Below, one piece after another: positions 1 through 7,309 of a DNA stretch of 11,059 bases. The stretch is taken from the NCBI GenBank assembly GCA_002731905.1, contig PCBV01000048.1:1-11059 (forward strand), read 5' to 3'. Every line of letters starts with the position of its first letter. Position 1 is the first letter of the stretch. This DNA is from Methanobacteriota archaeon. GTDB lineage: Archaea > Thermoplasmatota > Poseidoniia > MGIII > CG-Epi1. The translations under genes and the position numbers were made by a program. The notes beneath the pieces were generated by a model. That model did not search any database, was not told the DNA's origin, and worked only from the letters and a program-made list of their open reading frames with translations.

Positions 1-787
1 CGAAGACGTAGCTGACGGAGGGGTAGTCGCTGGCGAAGATGGTGGGGTTGGAGGCGATGACCGCGGCGGTGCGCGCCGGGATTGAGAGTTGCTCTGTTTC
101 ATCGCCGGTAATCAGGTCGTCCTCTTCCAGGTCACTCAGCTTCCAGCCCGAGAGCATTATCGCTGTGTCGCGTGGGTTGTAGAGCTCGATCCACTCGGTG
201 CCGCTGGTCGGCGCGTACATGATTTCTGTCAGGTAGAGCGAGTCGGACACAAACGGTGCCTCAAACAGCGAGACACGCAGTTTCGCCGGCACCTCGTCAC
301 CCCCAGTAGTGCGCAGCAATAGTAGTCGCTCCTCGGTCACCGAGATGCTAGCGCTATCCAGATCGCCGCCCCAGAAGATGACCTGTGCGTCGGGCGAGAG
401 CGTGCGCACCTCGATTGCCAGCTCCTCGTTGATTCCTAGTTCTTCGCGCAGCCCGCCGTACGGAAACTTTGCCAGCGCCTGGCACTTGGCCTCCGAGAGC
501 ACGCCGTCGGAGGCGAGCAGCCCCACAGTGGTTCCGTTGCGTAGCTGTGTCTCGCCGGTGCCCCATTCGAGTGTCTCCCACGCCTCAACCCCGGAGGCAT
601 TGCCCACCGAGCCAGTAAGCTCGCCCAGGACCACCCGTACAGCGGGGTAGCGCTGGTCCTGACGGTCCAGGTCGACTCCCAGTCGGAACTCCATGGTGGT
701 CGTAAAGGAGTGCAATAGCATTATGAAGAGCGTCAGGGCCAGCGTATACTCGATGACGTGCGTGACGCCCTGCTCATCACGGCGCAT
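1..787 (-). CDS. Pilin-like N-terminus plus lamin-tail domain surface protein, partial (3' end off window)
   Basis: An open frame runs from ATG at 787 to the left edge without a stop, giving 262 residues of a longer protein. The N-terminus (MRRDEQGVTHVIEY) is a short charged stretch, a Gly, then a hydrophobic helix at about residues 14-30, resembling archaeal type IV pilin-like signals with a Glu at residue 13. Residues 31-183 are an outer region I do not recognise. From about residue 184 there is a clear lamin-tail (LTD) domain: LYLTEIMYAP, then EWIELYNP (198-205), then SGWKLSDLEEDD. LTD domains are immunoglobulin-like folds common on secreted prokaryotic proteins. The start overlaps the upstream permease stop by one base (TGATG), so it is the third gene of the ABC operon. 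By inference it is a surface protein handled by, or assembled with, that transporter. Whether a prepilin peptidase cuts it is open. The LTD call is firm; the pilin resemblance is moderate. Confidence 0.85.
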   Translation of the reverse strand, partial: MRRDEQGVTHVIEYTLALTLFIMLLHSFTTTMEFRLGVDLDRQDQRYPAVRVVLGELTGSVGNASGVEAWETLEWGTGETQLRNGTTVGLLASDGVLSEAKCQALAKFPYGGLREELGINEELAIEVRTLSPDAQVIFWGGDLDSASISVTEERLLLLRTTGGDEVPAKLRVSLFEAPFVSDSLYLTEIMYAPTSGTEWIELYNPRDTAIMLSGWKLSDLEEDDLITGDETEQLSIPARTAAVIASNPTIFASDYPSVSYVF

Positions 788-2277
788 CAGCGCGCCTCTC
801 GGCGGAACAGCCATGTTGCCAGCCGCAGGCAGAGCAGGGGCCATAACGCCAGCGCTGCGGTCACTTGCCATCCAGATACCCCTTCAAAATCAACTGCCAG
901 TGTGCGGTTGGTGAGTACCCCTACCCCCATCTGGTACAGGTATCCGGGATTGAACAGCCCCATGTGGGAGACCACCGCTTGGTAGCGCGGGTCCTGCTCG
1001 AAGCCAGCTGTGGTGACGTCGATACCCAGGGCATAGCCCACGGCGAGGAAGAGTAGCGGCCACACAAGCGCCATCAGCAGCCAGACCGCCAGACCGTAGA
1101 CGGCGGCTTCAGCGCCGGTGCGTGCCAGCAGCGCGAAGCAGAGCTGCAGCAGAACGAAGGTGAAAATCATCAGTTGCCCCAGCAGCAGGTATCCTGCGAC
1201 GGCTGGGACGGTGGGTGCATCTCCTCCTTTCAACATCAGTGCCAACCCCAGTAGCTGTGCGCCAAGTGCCGGAATCCCGACCGAGAGCCACAAGCCGAGC
1301 GCCTTCCCCAGCACAATCGCTTCGCGGCTCAGCGGCCGTGCCAGCAATTGCGTCAGCGTGCCGCTGTCGCGCTCGGCGACGAATGCGTCCAGTGAGACGG
1401 CGACTGCCGCCAGCGACGTCACGAAAAAGGTGAACCATGCCAGCTGCCCCAGCGCGTCGTCAGGGCTCTGGACACCACCCAGTAGTGGACTGGGGTCGTT
1501 CTGCAGGTCGCCCAGCAGCCACCCCATCCCAACGATGAATAGTGTGAAGAACAGCGCCAGCACAATTGTACGTGGCGACCGCAGTCCTCGTTGTGCCTCG
1601 AAACGCGCTAGCCACCACGCTGACCGCAGTTCAGCGCGCAGTCCGGGAAAGCGCTGCGTAGATGCCCATCCGCCCAGTAGCAACGCCGCGATGCTGGCGC
1701 CGAAGAACCAGCGGTCTACCTTGGATGCGAGTTGGATATCCTGTGGGTTAGCTTCCCAACCTTGCCGCACCAAAGTGACATTTTTTCCGGTTTCGTTAAC
1801 GAAAATAGTGGTGTTCCAGACCATCTGTGCTCGCACAGTCACAATCTCATTGGCGAAGAACTCTCCCGAGAGGTTGCCGTGCACCAGAATGGGGAGCCCG
1901 TCCAGCCGCAGTATGGTGCTATCATAGAGCGACTCGTTGTACACCAGGCCATCCATTGGCGAGTACTCGCCCGGCAGGATAGTTCCGTTACGCATTACTG
2001 AAAAATGGGGACTAACTTCGATAGTTCCGCGGAATAACACAGTATCGCCATCCTGCGGTGCGGCAGTCTCGCGGTATAGGAAGGTCCACATCTCGCCGTC
2101 ATCGCTCAGTTCGCGCGACTCCCAGATGGCAGTCGGGTCGGTCTCGGCGTTCGCAGTCCACCAAGTTTGCTGCGCTAGCAGCAGCAGCAGCACCGCCAGT
2201 AGCGCAGTCGCCAGTGGTTGCCAAGCGCCGAGCGACGCCCAACCGTGGCGGAGCCGTGCCTGCCAATCCTCAGTCAT
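787..2277 (-). CDS. ABC-2 (NosY-like) transporter permease with large sequon-rich outer loop
   Basis: This 496-residue membrane protein is the permease partner of the ATPase encoded just upstream. The predicted layout is a first helix at about 20-40, an outer domain at about 42-188, a second helix at 190-206, then the ABC-2 core with helices near 236-255, 277-299, 322-349, 359-384 and 390-416, and a last helix at 470-489. The sequence ERDSGTLTQLLARPLSRE (302-319) is the hallmark stretch of NosY-type ABC-2 permeases, normally the cytoplasmic coupling region. The outer loop holds six N-glycosylation sequons: N97, N114, N135, N155, N161 and N166. Its ATG overlaps the ATPase stop by 8 bases, and GGAGG (complement of 2281-2285) lies 3 bases before it, so translation is probably coupled. 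The substrate cannot be read from sequence. Export of a surface component is the most natural guess given the lamin-tail gene that follows. Confidence 0.9.
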   Translation of the reverse strand: MTEDWQARLRHGWASLGAWQPLATALLAVLLLLLAQQTWWTANAETDPTAIWESRELSDDGEMWTFLYRETAAPQDGDTVLFRGTIEVSPHFSVMRNGTILPGEYSPMDGLVYNESLYDSTILRLDGLPILVHGNLSGEFFANEIVTVRAQMVWNTTIFVNETGKNVTLVRQGWEANPQDIQLASKVDRWFFGASIAALLLGGWASTQRFPGLRAELRSAWWLARFEAQRGLRSPRTIVLALFFTLFIVGMGWLLGDLQNDPSPLLGGVQSPDDALGQLAWFTFFVTSLAAVAVSLDAFVAERDSGTLTQLLARPLSREAIVLGKALGLWLSVGIPALGAQLLGLALMLKGGDAPTVPAVAGYLLLGQLMIFTFVLLQLCFALLARTGAEAAVYGLAVWLLMALVWPLLFLAVGYALGIDVTTAGFEQDPRYQAVVSHMGLFNPGYLYQMGVGVLTNRTLAVDFEGVSGWQVTAALALWPLLCLRLATWLFRREAR

Positions 2278-3223
2278 GCGCCTCCGTTCGCGCTAGGAAA
2301 ACTTCCTCCAGCGTCGGATCGTGCGGTTCAACAGAGTAAAGTTTCAACCCCAGCTCAACCAGTGCTGTTGCCAGCGCGCTGGTGTCGTCGTCGCGCAGTC
2401 GTATTTCCAGTCGGGTGTGGCGGCCGTCGGGTACGGCGCGCACTTCATGGACCGACGGCAGCGCCTCGATGTCATCCAGTTGCTCCGGTTCGAAGCCACC
2501 AACGCGCAGTGTCGCTCGCAGGCCTGCCTCGCGCACTGTCGCGCGCACCGCCTCGATCTCATCCTGTAGCACTAGCTGCCCCCGGTTCAGGATGGCGACG
2601 TGGGTGCAGAGTTGCTGCATTTCGCCCAGCACGTGCGAGCTCAGAAAAATTGTCAAGCCGTCTTGGTTGAGCTGCCGCAGCAGTTCGCGTAGCGCCGCGA
2701 CGCCGCGCGGGTCCAACCCCGAGGTGGGCTCGTCGAGCAGCAGCAGCCGTGGCGCGTGTAGTAGCGCCATTGCCAGTGCTAGTCGCTTGCGCATCCCAAG
2801 AGAGAAACCATTCACCGGTCTATCTCCATCCTTGCCGAGTCCCAGCCGCTCGAGTGACTCATTCGCTCGGGACTCCAGCTCATCCGTCTCGAGGCGGTGG
2901 AAGCCGCCGTAGAAAGCGAGCGTCTCGCGTGCAGTTAGGTGGCCATGCAAGCCGATTTGCTCCGGTAAGAATCCCAGCGCGTCGCGTCCGCCGGAGCCCA
3001 TGAGCGGTTCACCATCGAGCGTGATGGTGCCAGCATCGGGCTCGAGCAACCCAGCGATGCAGTTGAGAGTAGTAGTTTTACCGGCGCCGTTTGGACCGAG
3101 GAAGCCGAATATCGCGCCGGCGGGGACCGATAGCTCCAGGTTGCGCAGCGCTTCAATGTGCGAGATGGTACGTCCCCAGCGGCGCAGGGGGTAGCTCTTC
3201 GACACCCCCTCCAGTTCGAGCAT
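2270..3223 (-). CDS. ABC transporter ATP-binding protein (CcmA/GldA/NosF-like)
   Basis: This is the ATPase that powers the adjacent permease. With the start at 3223 it has 317 residues and begins MLELEGVSKSYP, a typical ABC opening. Visible motifs are Walker A GPNGAGKT (43-50), Q-loop Q89, a signature FSLGMRKR (140-147) of the type usual in ABC-2 exporters in place of LSGGQ, Walker B LLLLDEP ending at 166 with catalytic E165, and switch H197. About 100 further residues after the nucleotide-binding domain form the C-terminal accessory region often found in this family. The frame stays open to an ATG at 3265, but that would lie upstream of the TATA box at 3249-3256. The ATG at 3223 fits a leaderless transcript and the family N-terminus. 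First gene of the operon; divergent from priL. Confidence 0.95.
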   Translation of the reverse strand: MLELEGVSKSYPLRRWGRTISHIEALRNLELSVPAGAIFGFLGPNGAGKTTTLNCIAGLLEPDAGTITLDGEPLMGSGGRDALGFLPEQIGLHGHLTARETLAFYGGFHRLETDELESRANESLERLGLGKDGDRPVNGFSLGMRKRLALAMALLHAPRLLLLDEPTSGLDPRGVAALRELLRQLNQDGLTIFLSSHVLGEMQQLCTHVAILNRGQLVLQDEIEAVRATVREAGLRATLRVGGFEPEQLDDIEALPSVHEVRAVPDGRHTRLEIRLRDDDTSALATALVELGLKLYSVEPHDPTLEEVFLARTEAHD

Positions 3224-3248
3224 GTTATTGTTGCACGCTGCCTCGCGG

Positions 3249-3256
3249 TTATAAAA
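3249..3256. promoter_or_regulatory. Shared TATA box for divergent ABC operon and priL
   Basis: TTATAAAA on the plus strand contains the palindrome TTATAA (3249-3254). Its centre is about 24 bases before the priL GTG (3276) and about 29 bases from the ABC ATPase ATG (3223) on the other strand. Both distances approximate archaeal TATA-to-start spacing for leaderless mRNAs. No second AT-rich element exists in the 52-base gap, so one box probably serves both directions. Confidence 0.65.
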
Positions 3257-3275
3257 GCGCAGCACCTGCCCTGCT

Positions 3276-4664
3276 GTGAGCGACCTGTGGCGCTACCCGT
3301 TCCTGCCAGATGCCCGCAAGGCGGTGCAGGGACTGGAGCTGGAAACACTGCTAGATGACCCGCTCTGCGGGGAGGCGCGCGCCCTTGCCATCGAGCGCCT
3401 GAACGCCGCCATTTCCGACAGTCTGGACGAGTTGGGCGCCCCTGTTGACGCGCGGGACGAGGAGACGTACCTGCTCTCCTTCCTCTTCTCGCGCCTGATA
3501 CTATCGGCGCAGGCCGATTCAAAAGTCATAAACTGGGTGGCGCTGACCGAAGCGCTGAGGGCCGAGGCGACCCTCAACCTGGAGACGGCAGCCGTTCTGG
3601 TGCATGTTTCGGAGCAGTTGGGGGTTCCCGTTAAGATGGTGGGGAAAAGCTTCCAAGTCGATTACACAGTCTACCTTACCGCCACCAAGAACCTCAGGAC
3701 TGGCCGGTGGAAACTAGTCAACCGCGGCGTCGTGGATGGTAAGGTCATGCTTGACCAGCGCACTCTGGTGAGGGTGCTCAGGGAAATAGTCGTCGAGCAC
3801 CTGCAATCCCTGCCGGAACTTCCGGAAGGCCTGGGCCGGAAGGTCCTCGAGCGCTTCAGCCCAGACATGGAAGTCATGCAGGAGATGGCAAAAGAGCGTC
3901 AGGAACGCGCCCTGCGCGAACTCGGCCGGTTGGATTTCGGTAAGGCACCACCCTGTTTCAATGGGCATTTAATTGACTTGCAGGCTGGTGTTAATCTTCC
4001 CCATCCTGCACGTTTTTTCTTAACGACGTTCCTGACCGCACTGGGGCAGGAACCAGACGGTATTATGGAACTATACGCCACTGCACCTGACTTCAAGGAA
4101 TCTGTGACGCGCTACCAAGTCGAGCATATCACCGGCAAGATATCAAACGCCGAATATGATACTCCTTCGTGCAGCAGTCTCATCAGCCAGGGCGTCTGTC
4201 CCGGCGGTAACGCGCTCTGCCGCCAGATAGTCCATCCACTAAGCTACTATCGTGTCATGGCTGAGCGTGAGAAACCTGATGACGTGCGGCGCGAACGGCT
4301 GGCGCTGATTGCCGGCAGCGGCAGCGCGAAGTTCTGGGCACACTTACCGCTCGATGCTCCCGATGACGCGCCACCACGCTCACTGGCGGCGGCGCTGGAC
4401 GCCGATGGGCCTAGCCGAGTTACCGCCCAAGTCGAGCACTTCCGGGGAATAGGTACGAAAGTGGACGACAAGTATATCTGCTGGGCCTCGGCGCGGCTGG
4501 TGGACGATACAGTCGAAAGGTCGCTAGAAACCCTGCCACTGCTGCAGTGGGAGTGGACTTTACCGCTGGCGCACGCGAAGGAACGGGGCGAGGAGGTCGA
4601 GGTAACGCTCCTGCCGGTGAAGTTGGGGGAGCAGCGCCGACTGCACGTACTCGCTGCGGGCTGA
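3276..4664 (+). CDS. priL: DNA primase large subunit PriL
   Basis: PriL is the regulatory subunit of the archaeal heterodimeric primase. It binds the catalytic PriS subunit and helps initiate RNA/DNA primers. The protein has 462 residues from a GTG start. RYPFLPDARK (6-15) is the typical PriL opening, which supports this start, as does the TATA box 24 bases upstream. The C-terminal iron-sulfur domain spans about residues 222-328 with APPC (C227), LPHPARF (241-247), the conserved TRYQVEHI (278-285), PSC (C299), GVC (C308), LC (C315) and HPLSYY (320-325). The four cysteines would ligate a 4Fe-4S cluster. About 130 further residues (330-462) follow this domain. The last 110 or so look beta-rich and I do not recognise them; they appear to be an extension beyond the family core. 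PriS is not in this window. The gene ends 6 bases from a convergent neighbour. Confidence 0.95.
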   Translation: MSDLWRYPFLPDARKAVQGLELETLLDDPLCGEARALAIERLNAAISDSLDELGAPVDARDEETYLLSFLFSRLILSAQADSKVINWVALTEALRAEATLNLETAAVLVHVSEQLGVPVKMVGKSFQVDYTVYLTATKNLRTGRWKLVNRGVVDGKVMLDQRTLVRVLREIVVEHLQSLPELPEGLGRKVLERFSPDMEVMQEMAKERQERALRELGRLDFGKAPPCFNGHLIDLQAGVNLPHPARFFLTTFLTALGQEPDGIMELYATAPDFKESVTRYQVEHITGKISNAEYDTPSCSSLISQGVCPGGNALCRQIVHPLSYYRVMAEREKPDDVRRERLALIAGSGSAKFWAHLPLDAPDDAPPRSLAAALDADGPSRVTAQVEHFRGIGTKVDDKYICWASARLVDDTVERSLETLPLLQWEWTLPLAHAKERGEEVEVTLLPVKLGEQRRLHVLAAG

Positions 4665-4670
4665 AAACGC

Positions 4671-5927
4671 TCAGCCGAGCCGGATGCGGCGGCCGCACTG
4701 GCAGATGAATTTGGTGCTCCGGGCCGGTACGCTGTGGACGCGGTTGCAGTTGGGACACTCTATCTGCCGGTCGTCAGCATTCTCCTCGGACGGGGCTACG
4801 TATTCCTGGCAGCGGGGGCAGAAGTAGTCCGTATCGTATCCCGAATCGGGCCAGTGCTGCAGTGTTGTGCCGTCTTTGGGGCAGTGCAGCTCGCTGGCTG
4901 AAGGTGTGCCCTGCGGCGCCGGTGCGCTTTCTTTCGGCGCCGGTGGTCCTGTCGGCTGCTTTGCCTTTTTGCGAACCTTACGTGTTTTCTTCTTGGCGAC
5001 TTTACGCTTTTTTGCGACCTTACGCGGCTCTGCCGCTTCCGGAGCGGGTGGTGGCGCAGGCGCTTCTCCCTCCTCATCGTCCTCCTCGTCCGCGGTGGCG
5101 ACCAGCTCTCCTGTCAGCGAAGCCAGGATTTCCGATTCGGATAGTTTTGGCAGGTCCTCCTCATCGTCATCATACTCTTCCTCATCTTCGTCTTCCTCAT
5201 CTTCATCATCAGCCATGTCACTCCCGATGCCAACCCCGGTTAGCGTCGACTTGAGCGGGTCGTACGCCTCCTTCTTCTTCAGCTCGAACTCTTCTGGTTT
5301 CAACACGAAATGCCAGACACCGAAGGATACCAGCAGCAGCAGTAGTCCAATCCCCAGAATGGGCAACATTGTGTCGAGTGATGGCAGAGTGGGCAGCTTC
5401 AGTTCGAAGGTATCTTCCGACTCGCCCGGACTGATATTAACCCAGAACTGCTGCTGTGAGATATTCCCGCCACTCTCGTTGCGGGCAGTCACGGTAAACT
5501 CGATTTCTCCAAGGTAGGTGCCCTCGGCAGCATAGCCAGTGGGTCCGCTTTCGGGAAACCGCATGGTGTAGCGGTCGTAATCGGGCGGGTATTCGTTATC
5601 GTCCACCGGGTCCGGCTCGTCCAGGAAACCCGAGAGCCGCGTGCGTCTAGTGTCATCCAGGAACACGCCTTGCACCAGCACTAGTGCCACATCGATATCA
5701 GTGTCGCCCTCACCACCAGCTTTCTGAGGCTCAGTCAGGTCGGCGCGGATAACTATCTGCGTGCCCGAGGTCAGGGTAATATCACGCGTATCCAAGCTGA
5801 TTTCGACATGATTGACGCTTACCGTCATCTCGCCCGCTGCGGGGACAGCTGGAAGCAGCATCACGAGCAGCAGTAGCGCGACAGCTTGTTGCCAACCTCT
5901 TGACACGGCTCGCCGACGTGGAGCCAT
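4671..5927 (-). CDS. Single-pass membrane protein with acidic tract, Lys-rich tract and zinc-ribbon-like C-terminus
   Basis: A 418-residue protein of unrecognised family. Residues 1-32 look like a signal peptide (MAPRRRAVSR, a leucine-rich core, then VPAAGE). Residues 33-184 form a probable extracellular beta-rich domain with sequons N149 and N154 and N164. A transmembrane helix lies at about 187-208. On the inferred cytoplasmic side are KKKE (217-220), a run of almost only Asp/Glu at 240-258, Pro/Ala linkers, a Lys/Arg block at 302-323, and a C-terminus with C349, C370/C373, and C391/C394 with C409/C411. The last four make a plausible zinc ribbon; the first set shows only three cysteines. 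It starts 17 bases after the HD gene stop with no TATA at the right distance, so it is probably co-transcribed. A membrane-tethered nucleic-acid or protein binder is possible but unproven. Confidence 0.85.
   Translation of the reverse strand: MAPRRRAVSRGWQQAVALLLLVMLLPAVPAAGEMTVSVNHVEISLDTRDITLTSGTQIVIRADLTEPQKAGGEGDTDIDVALVLVQGVFLDDTRRTRLSGFLDEPDPVDDNEYPPDYDRYTMRFPESGPTGYAAEGTYLGEIEFTVTARNESGGNISQQQFWVNISPGESEDTFELKLPTLPSLDTMLPILGIGLLLLLVSFGVWHFVLKPEEFELKKKEAYDPLKSTLTGVGIGSDMADDEDEEDEDEEEYDDDEEDLPKLSESEILASLTGELVATADEEDDEEGEAPAPPPAPEAAEPRKVAKKRKVAKKKTRKVRKKAKQPTGPPAPKESAPAPQGTPSASELHCPKDGTTLQHWPDSGYDTDYFCPRCQEYVAPSEENADDRQIECPNCNRVHSVPARSTKFICQCGRRIRLG
5154..5210. repeat. Low-complexity triplet tract encoding an Asp/Glu run
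   Basis: On the plus strand this stretch is an imperfect run of TCC, TCA, TCT and TCG-like triplets; on the coding minus strand it reads almost only GAT, GAC, GAA and GAG. It encodes residues 240-258 of the membrane protein, an acidic tract broken only by one Tyr. Such tracts can expand or contract by slippage. In the opposite frame it yields a meaningless poly-Ser translation. Confidence 0.8.
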
Positions 5928-5944
5928 ATTTTAAGATTGGGGGT

Positions 5945-7234
5945 CTAGGATTTCAGCAGCAGTCGCTCACCCTTCACAGCAGCGGCCTCTCGTGCTCGTT
6001 TTGGCACAATAAGCGCTACCGCCCACGGGGGGACCGCACGCTGCTGCAGCGCTTTTGCCAATGGCGAGTAGCGGCGCAGAGATCGCAGTCGTTCACCGTC
6101 GAGTACGCGGATGTCGGTAGAGGCTATGCGCGGTTCTGAGAGCAGCAATTCTGCCAATGGCAAATCGATGATGACCTCACCTGGCTGGAGATTGAGCCGC
6201 TTAGCGATGCGCGCTTCCGCCTGTCTTCGATTCCCTGCGTCGGCAAACGGTTTCAGTAGTTCACGGTGCTCATCACCGATTTCCTGTGGCGAGAGTGCCC
6301 AAGCGACCTTGTAGAGCCGCCGATAGCGCAACCTTTGCAGCGTCTCGCGCTGGAAACCGCCTAATTCATCCAACTTCGCGTCCAGTTCAGCATCAACCAG
6401 TGCCTGTACTTCGAGTGCACCGAGATCCTCAATCTGCTCGACAGCGCGAGCCAGCATCAACTCGGTGATGCGAACGGTCTTGTGGAAGTAGACTGCAGAG
6501 TACATCAGCGTTCGCGCCACTAGCATCCCCTCCACGGCAGGCACACCTGAACGTGCAATGACAAGTTGGTTGTTGTGTAGCACTAGCGAGTGAACCAGTC
6601 GGTCGATGTCAATAGTGCCATGTGCTACTCCTGTGTAGTGTGAGTCGCGTAGCAGGTAATCCATCTGGTCGGCGTCGACCGTTGAGTGTACAACCTGTCC
6701 GCGATACGCCGGCTTGGCATAGTGGCTTTGCCCTTTGTGCACTGTAAGCTGGGCCTGATTCCCATCGACAGCCGAGCCAGTCACCAGTGCCGCCACCTCT
6801 TCGGGGTCGAGGTCGTGTGCTGCGAGAACCTCGGGAATGGTAGGGCCACCAAAGCTCGCCTCGGGTGGTGGCTGCCTACCGGTGATAATTTCCTTGGTAA
6901 TGGCCATGTGATCAACGCCAAGTCGTTCGTGGAGGATAGCTTCCAGCGTGTGCGAATACGGTCCGTGCCCGACGTCATGTAGCAACGCCGCAGCGGAGAC
7001 CAGTGCAGTCTCCTCTTCGGGCAGCCCCAGGCTGCGGCAGATTCGACGCGCGGTGTGGCCGACCCCTAGCGAGTGCTCGAGCCTGGTATGGTTTGCCCCG
7101 GGAAAAACGAGGTGCGCCAGTCCCAGTTGCCGGATGGAGGAGAGTTTCTGGAACTCGCGCGTCTCGAGCAACGGCTCGAAGGCGCCCTCGAGGGGAATTG
7201 CGCCATGCACGGTATCGTGCACTACCTGTGCCAT
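5945..7234 (-). CDS. HD-domain phosphohydrolase (COG1078/SAMHD1-like)
   Basis: A 429-residue metal-dependent phosphohydrolase. The opening QVVHDTVHGAIPL and the following EFQKLSSIRQLGLAHLVFPG, then HTRLEHSLGVGHTARR, are typical of the COG1078 branch related to dGTPases and SAMHD1. The HD metal ligands are visible: H54, H86-D87 in LLHDVGHGPYSH, and an Asp in VDADQMDYLLRDS (D187, or D189). The length suits the family. The substrate is likely a nucleotide such as a dNTP, but this branch includes enzymes of uncertain specificity. The ATG at 7234 lies 25-26 bases from a TATA element at 7257-7262, so the transcript is probably leaderless. The membrane zinc-ribbon gene follows 17 bases after the stop on the same strand, which suggests a two-gene operon. 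Divergent from the cupin gene. Confidence 0.9.
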   Translation of the reverse strand: MAQVVHDTVHGAIPLEGAFEPLLETREFQKLSSIRQLGLAHLVFPGANHTRLEHSLGVGHTARRICRSLGLPEEETALVSAAALLHDVGHGPYSHTLEAILHERLGVDHMAITKEIITGRQPPPEASFGGPTIPEVLAAHDLDPEEVAALVTGSAVDGNQAQLTVHKGQSHYAKPAYRGQVVHSTVDADQMDYLLRDSHYTGVAHGTIDIDRLVHSLVLHNNQLVIARSGVPAVEGMLVARTLMYSAVYFHKTVRITELMLARAVEQIEDLGALEVQALVDAELDAKLDELGGFQRETLQRLRYRRLYKVAWALSPQEIGDEHRELLKPFADAGNRRQAEARIAKRLNLQPGEVIIDLPLAELLLSEPRIASTDIRVLDGERLRSLRRYSPLAKALQQRAVPPWAVALIVPKRAREAAAVKGERLLLKS

Positions 7235-7256
7235 GTCATCTGAGCGTCAGGACGGT

Positions 7257-7262
7257 TATAAC
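7257..7262 (-). promoter_or_regulatory. TATA box for HD phosphohydrolase gene
   Basis: The palindrome TTATAA is centred about 25-26 bases upstream (on the minus strand) of the HD gene ATG at 7234, the spacing of a leaderless archaeal promoter. Because it is palindromic it could also fire on the plus strand, starting near 7285 and giving the cupin mRNA a leader of about 25 bases. Confidence 0.6.
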
Positions 7263-7275
7263 TGCACGGCCGCCG

Positions 7276-7285
7276 AAAATTTTAA
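7276..7285 (+). promoter_or_regulatory. BRE/TATA-like element for cupin gene
   Basis: AAAATTTTAA combines a purine-rich BRE-like stretch (CGAAAA from 7274) with a TATA-like ATTTTAA. The TATA part is centred about 28 bases before the ATG at 7310, giving a leaderless or near-leaderless transcript. Confidence 0.5.
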
Positions 7286-7309
7286 GCAGCTCGAGGACCG
7301 TTATAGGGC

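Noticed and set aside
354..581. Minus-strand 75-codon frame at the left edge
   Set aside because: It lies out of frame within the lamin-tail gene, which has clear domain motifs in its own frame.
1118..1927. Long plus-strand open frame (269 codons) opposite the permease gene
   Set aside because: It is antisense to a well-supported permease; its translation is Ser/Arg/Pro-rich with no motif, as expected of a shadow frame in GC-rich DNA.
3224..3265. Fourteen-residue N-terminal extension of the ABC ATPase
   Set aside because: Starting at 3265 would put the start codon upstream of the TATA box, and the extra residues do not resemble an ABC N-terminus.
4867..5517. Plus-strand frame encoding a poly-Ser protein
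   Set aside because: It is the reverse complement reading of the Asp/Glu tract of the membrane protein; the Ser run is an artefact of TC-rich triplets.
5928..5937. AT-rich TTAAAATA just before the membrane protein start as a TATA box
   Set aside because: It touches the start codon; a transcript from it would begin inside the gene, with no suitable start codon nearby.
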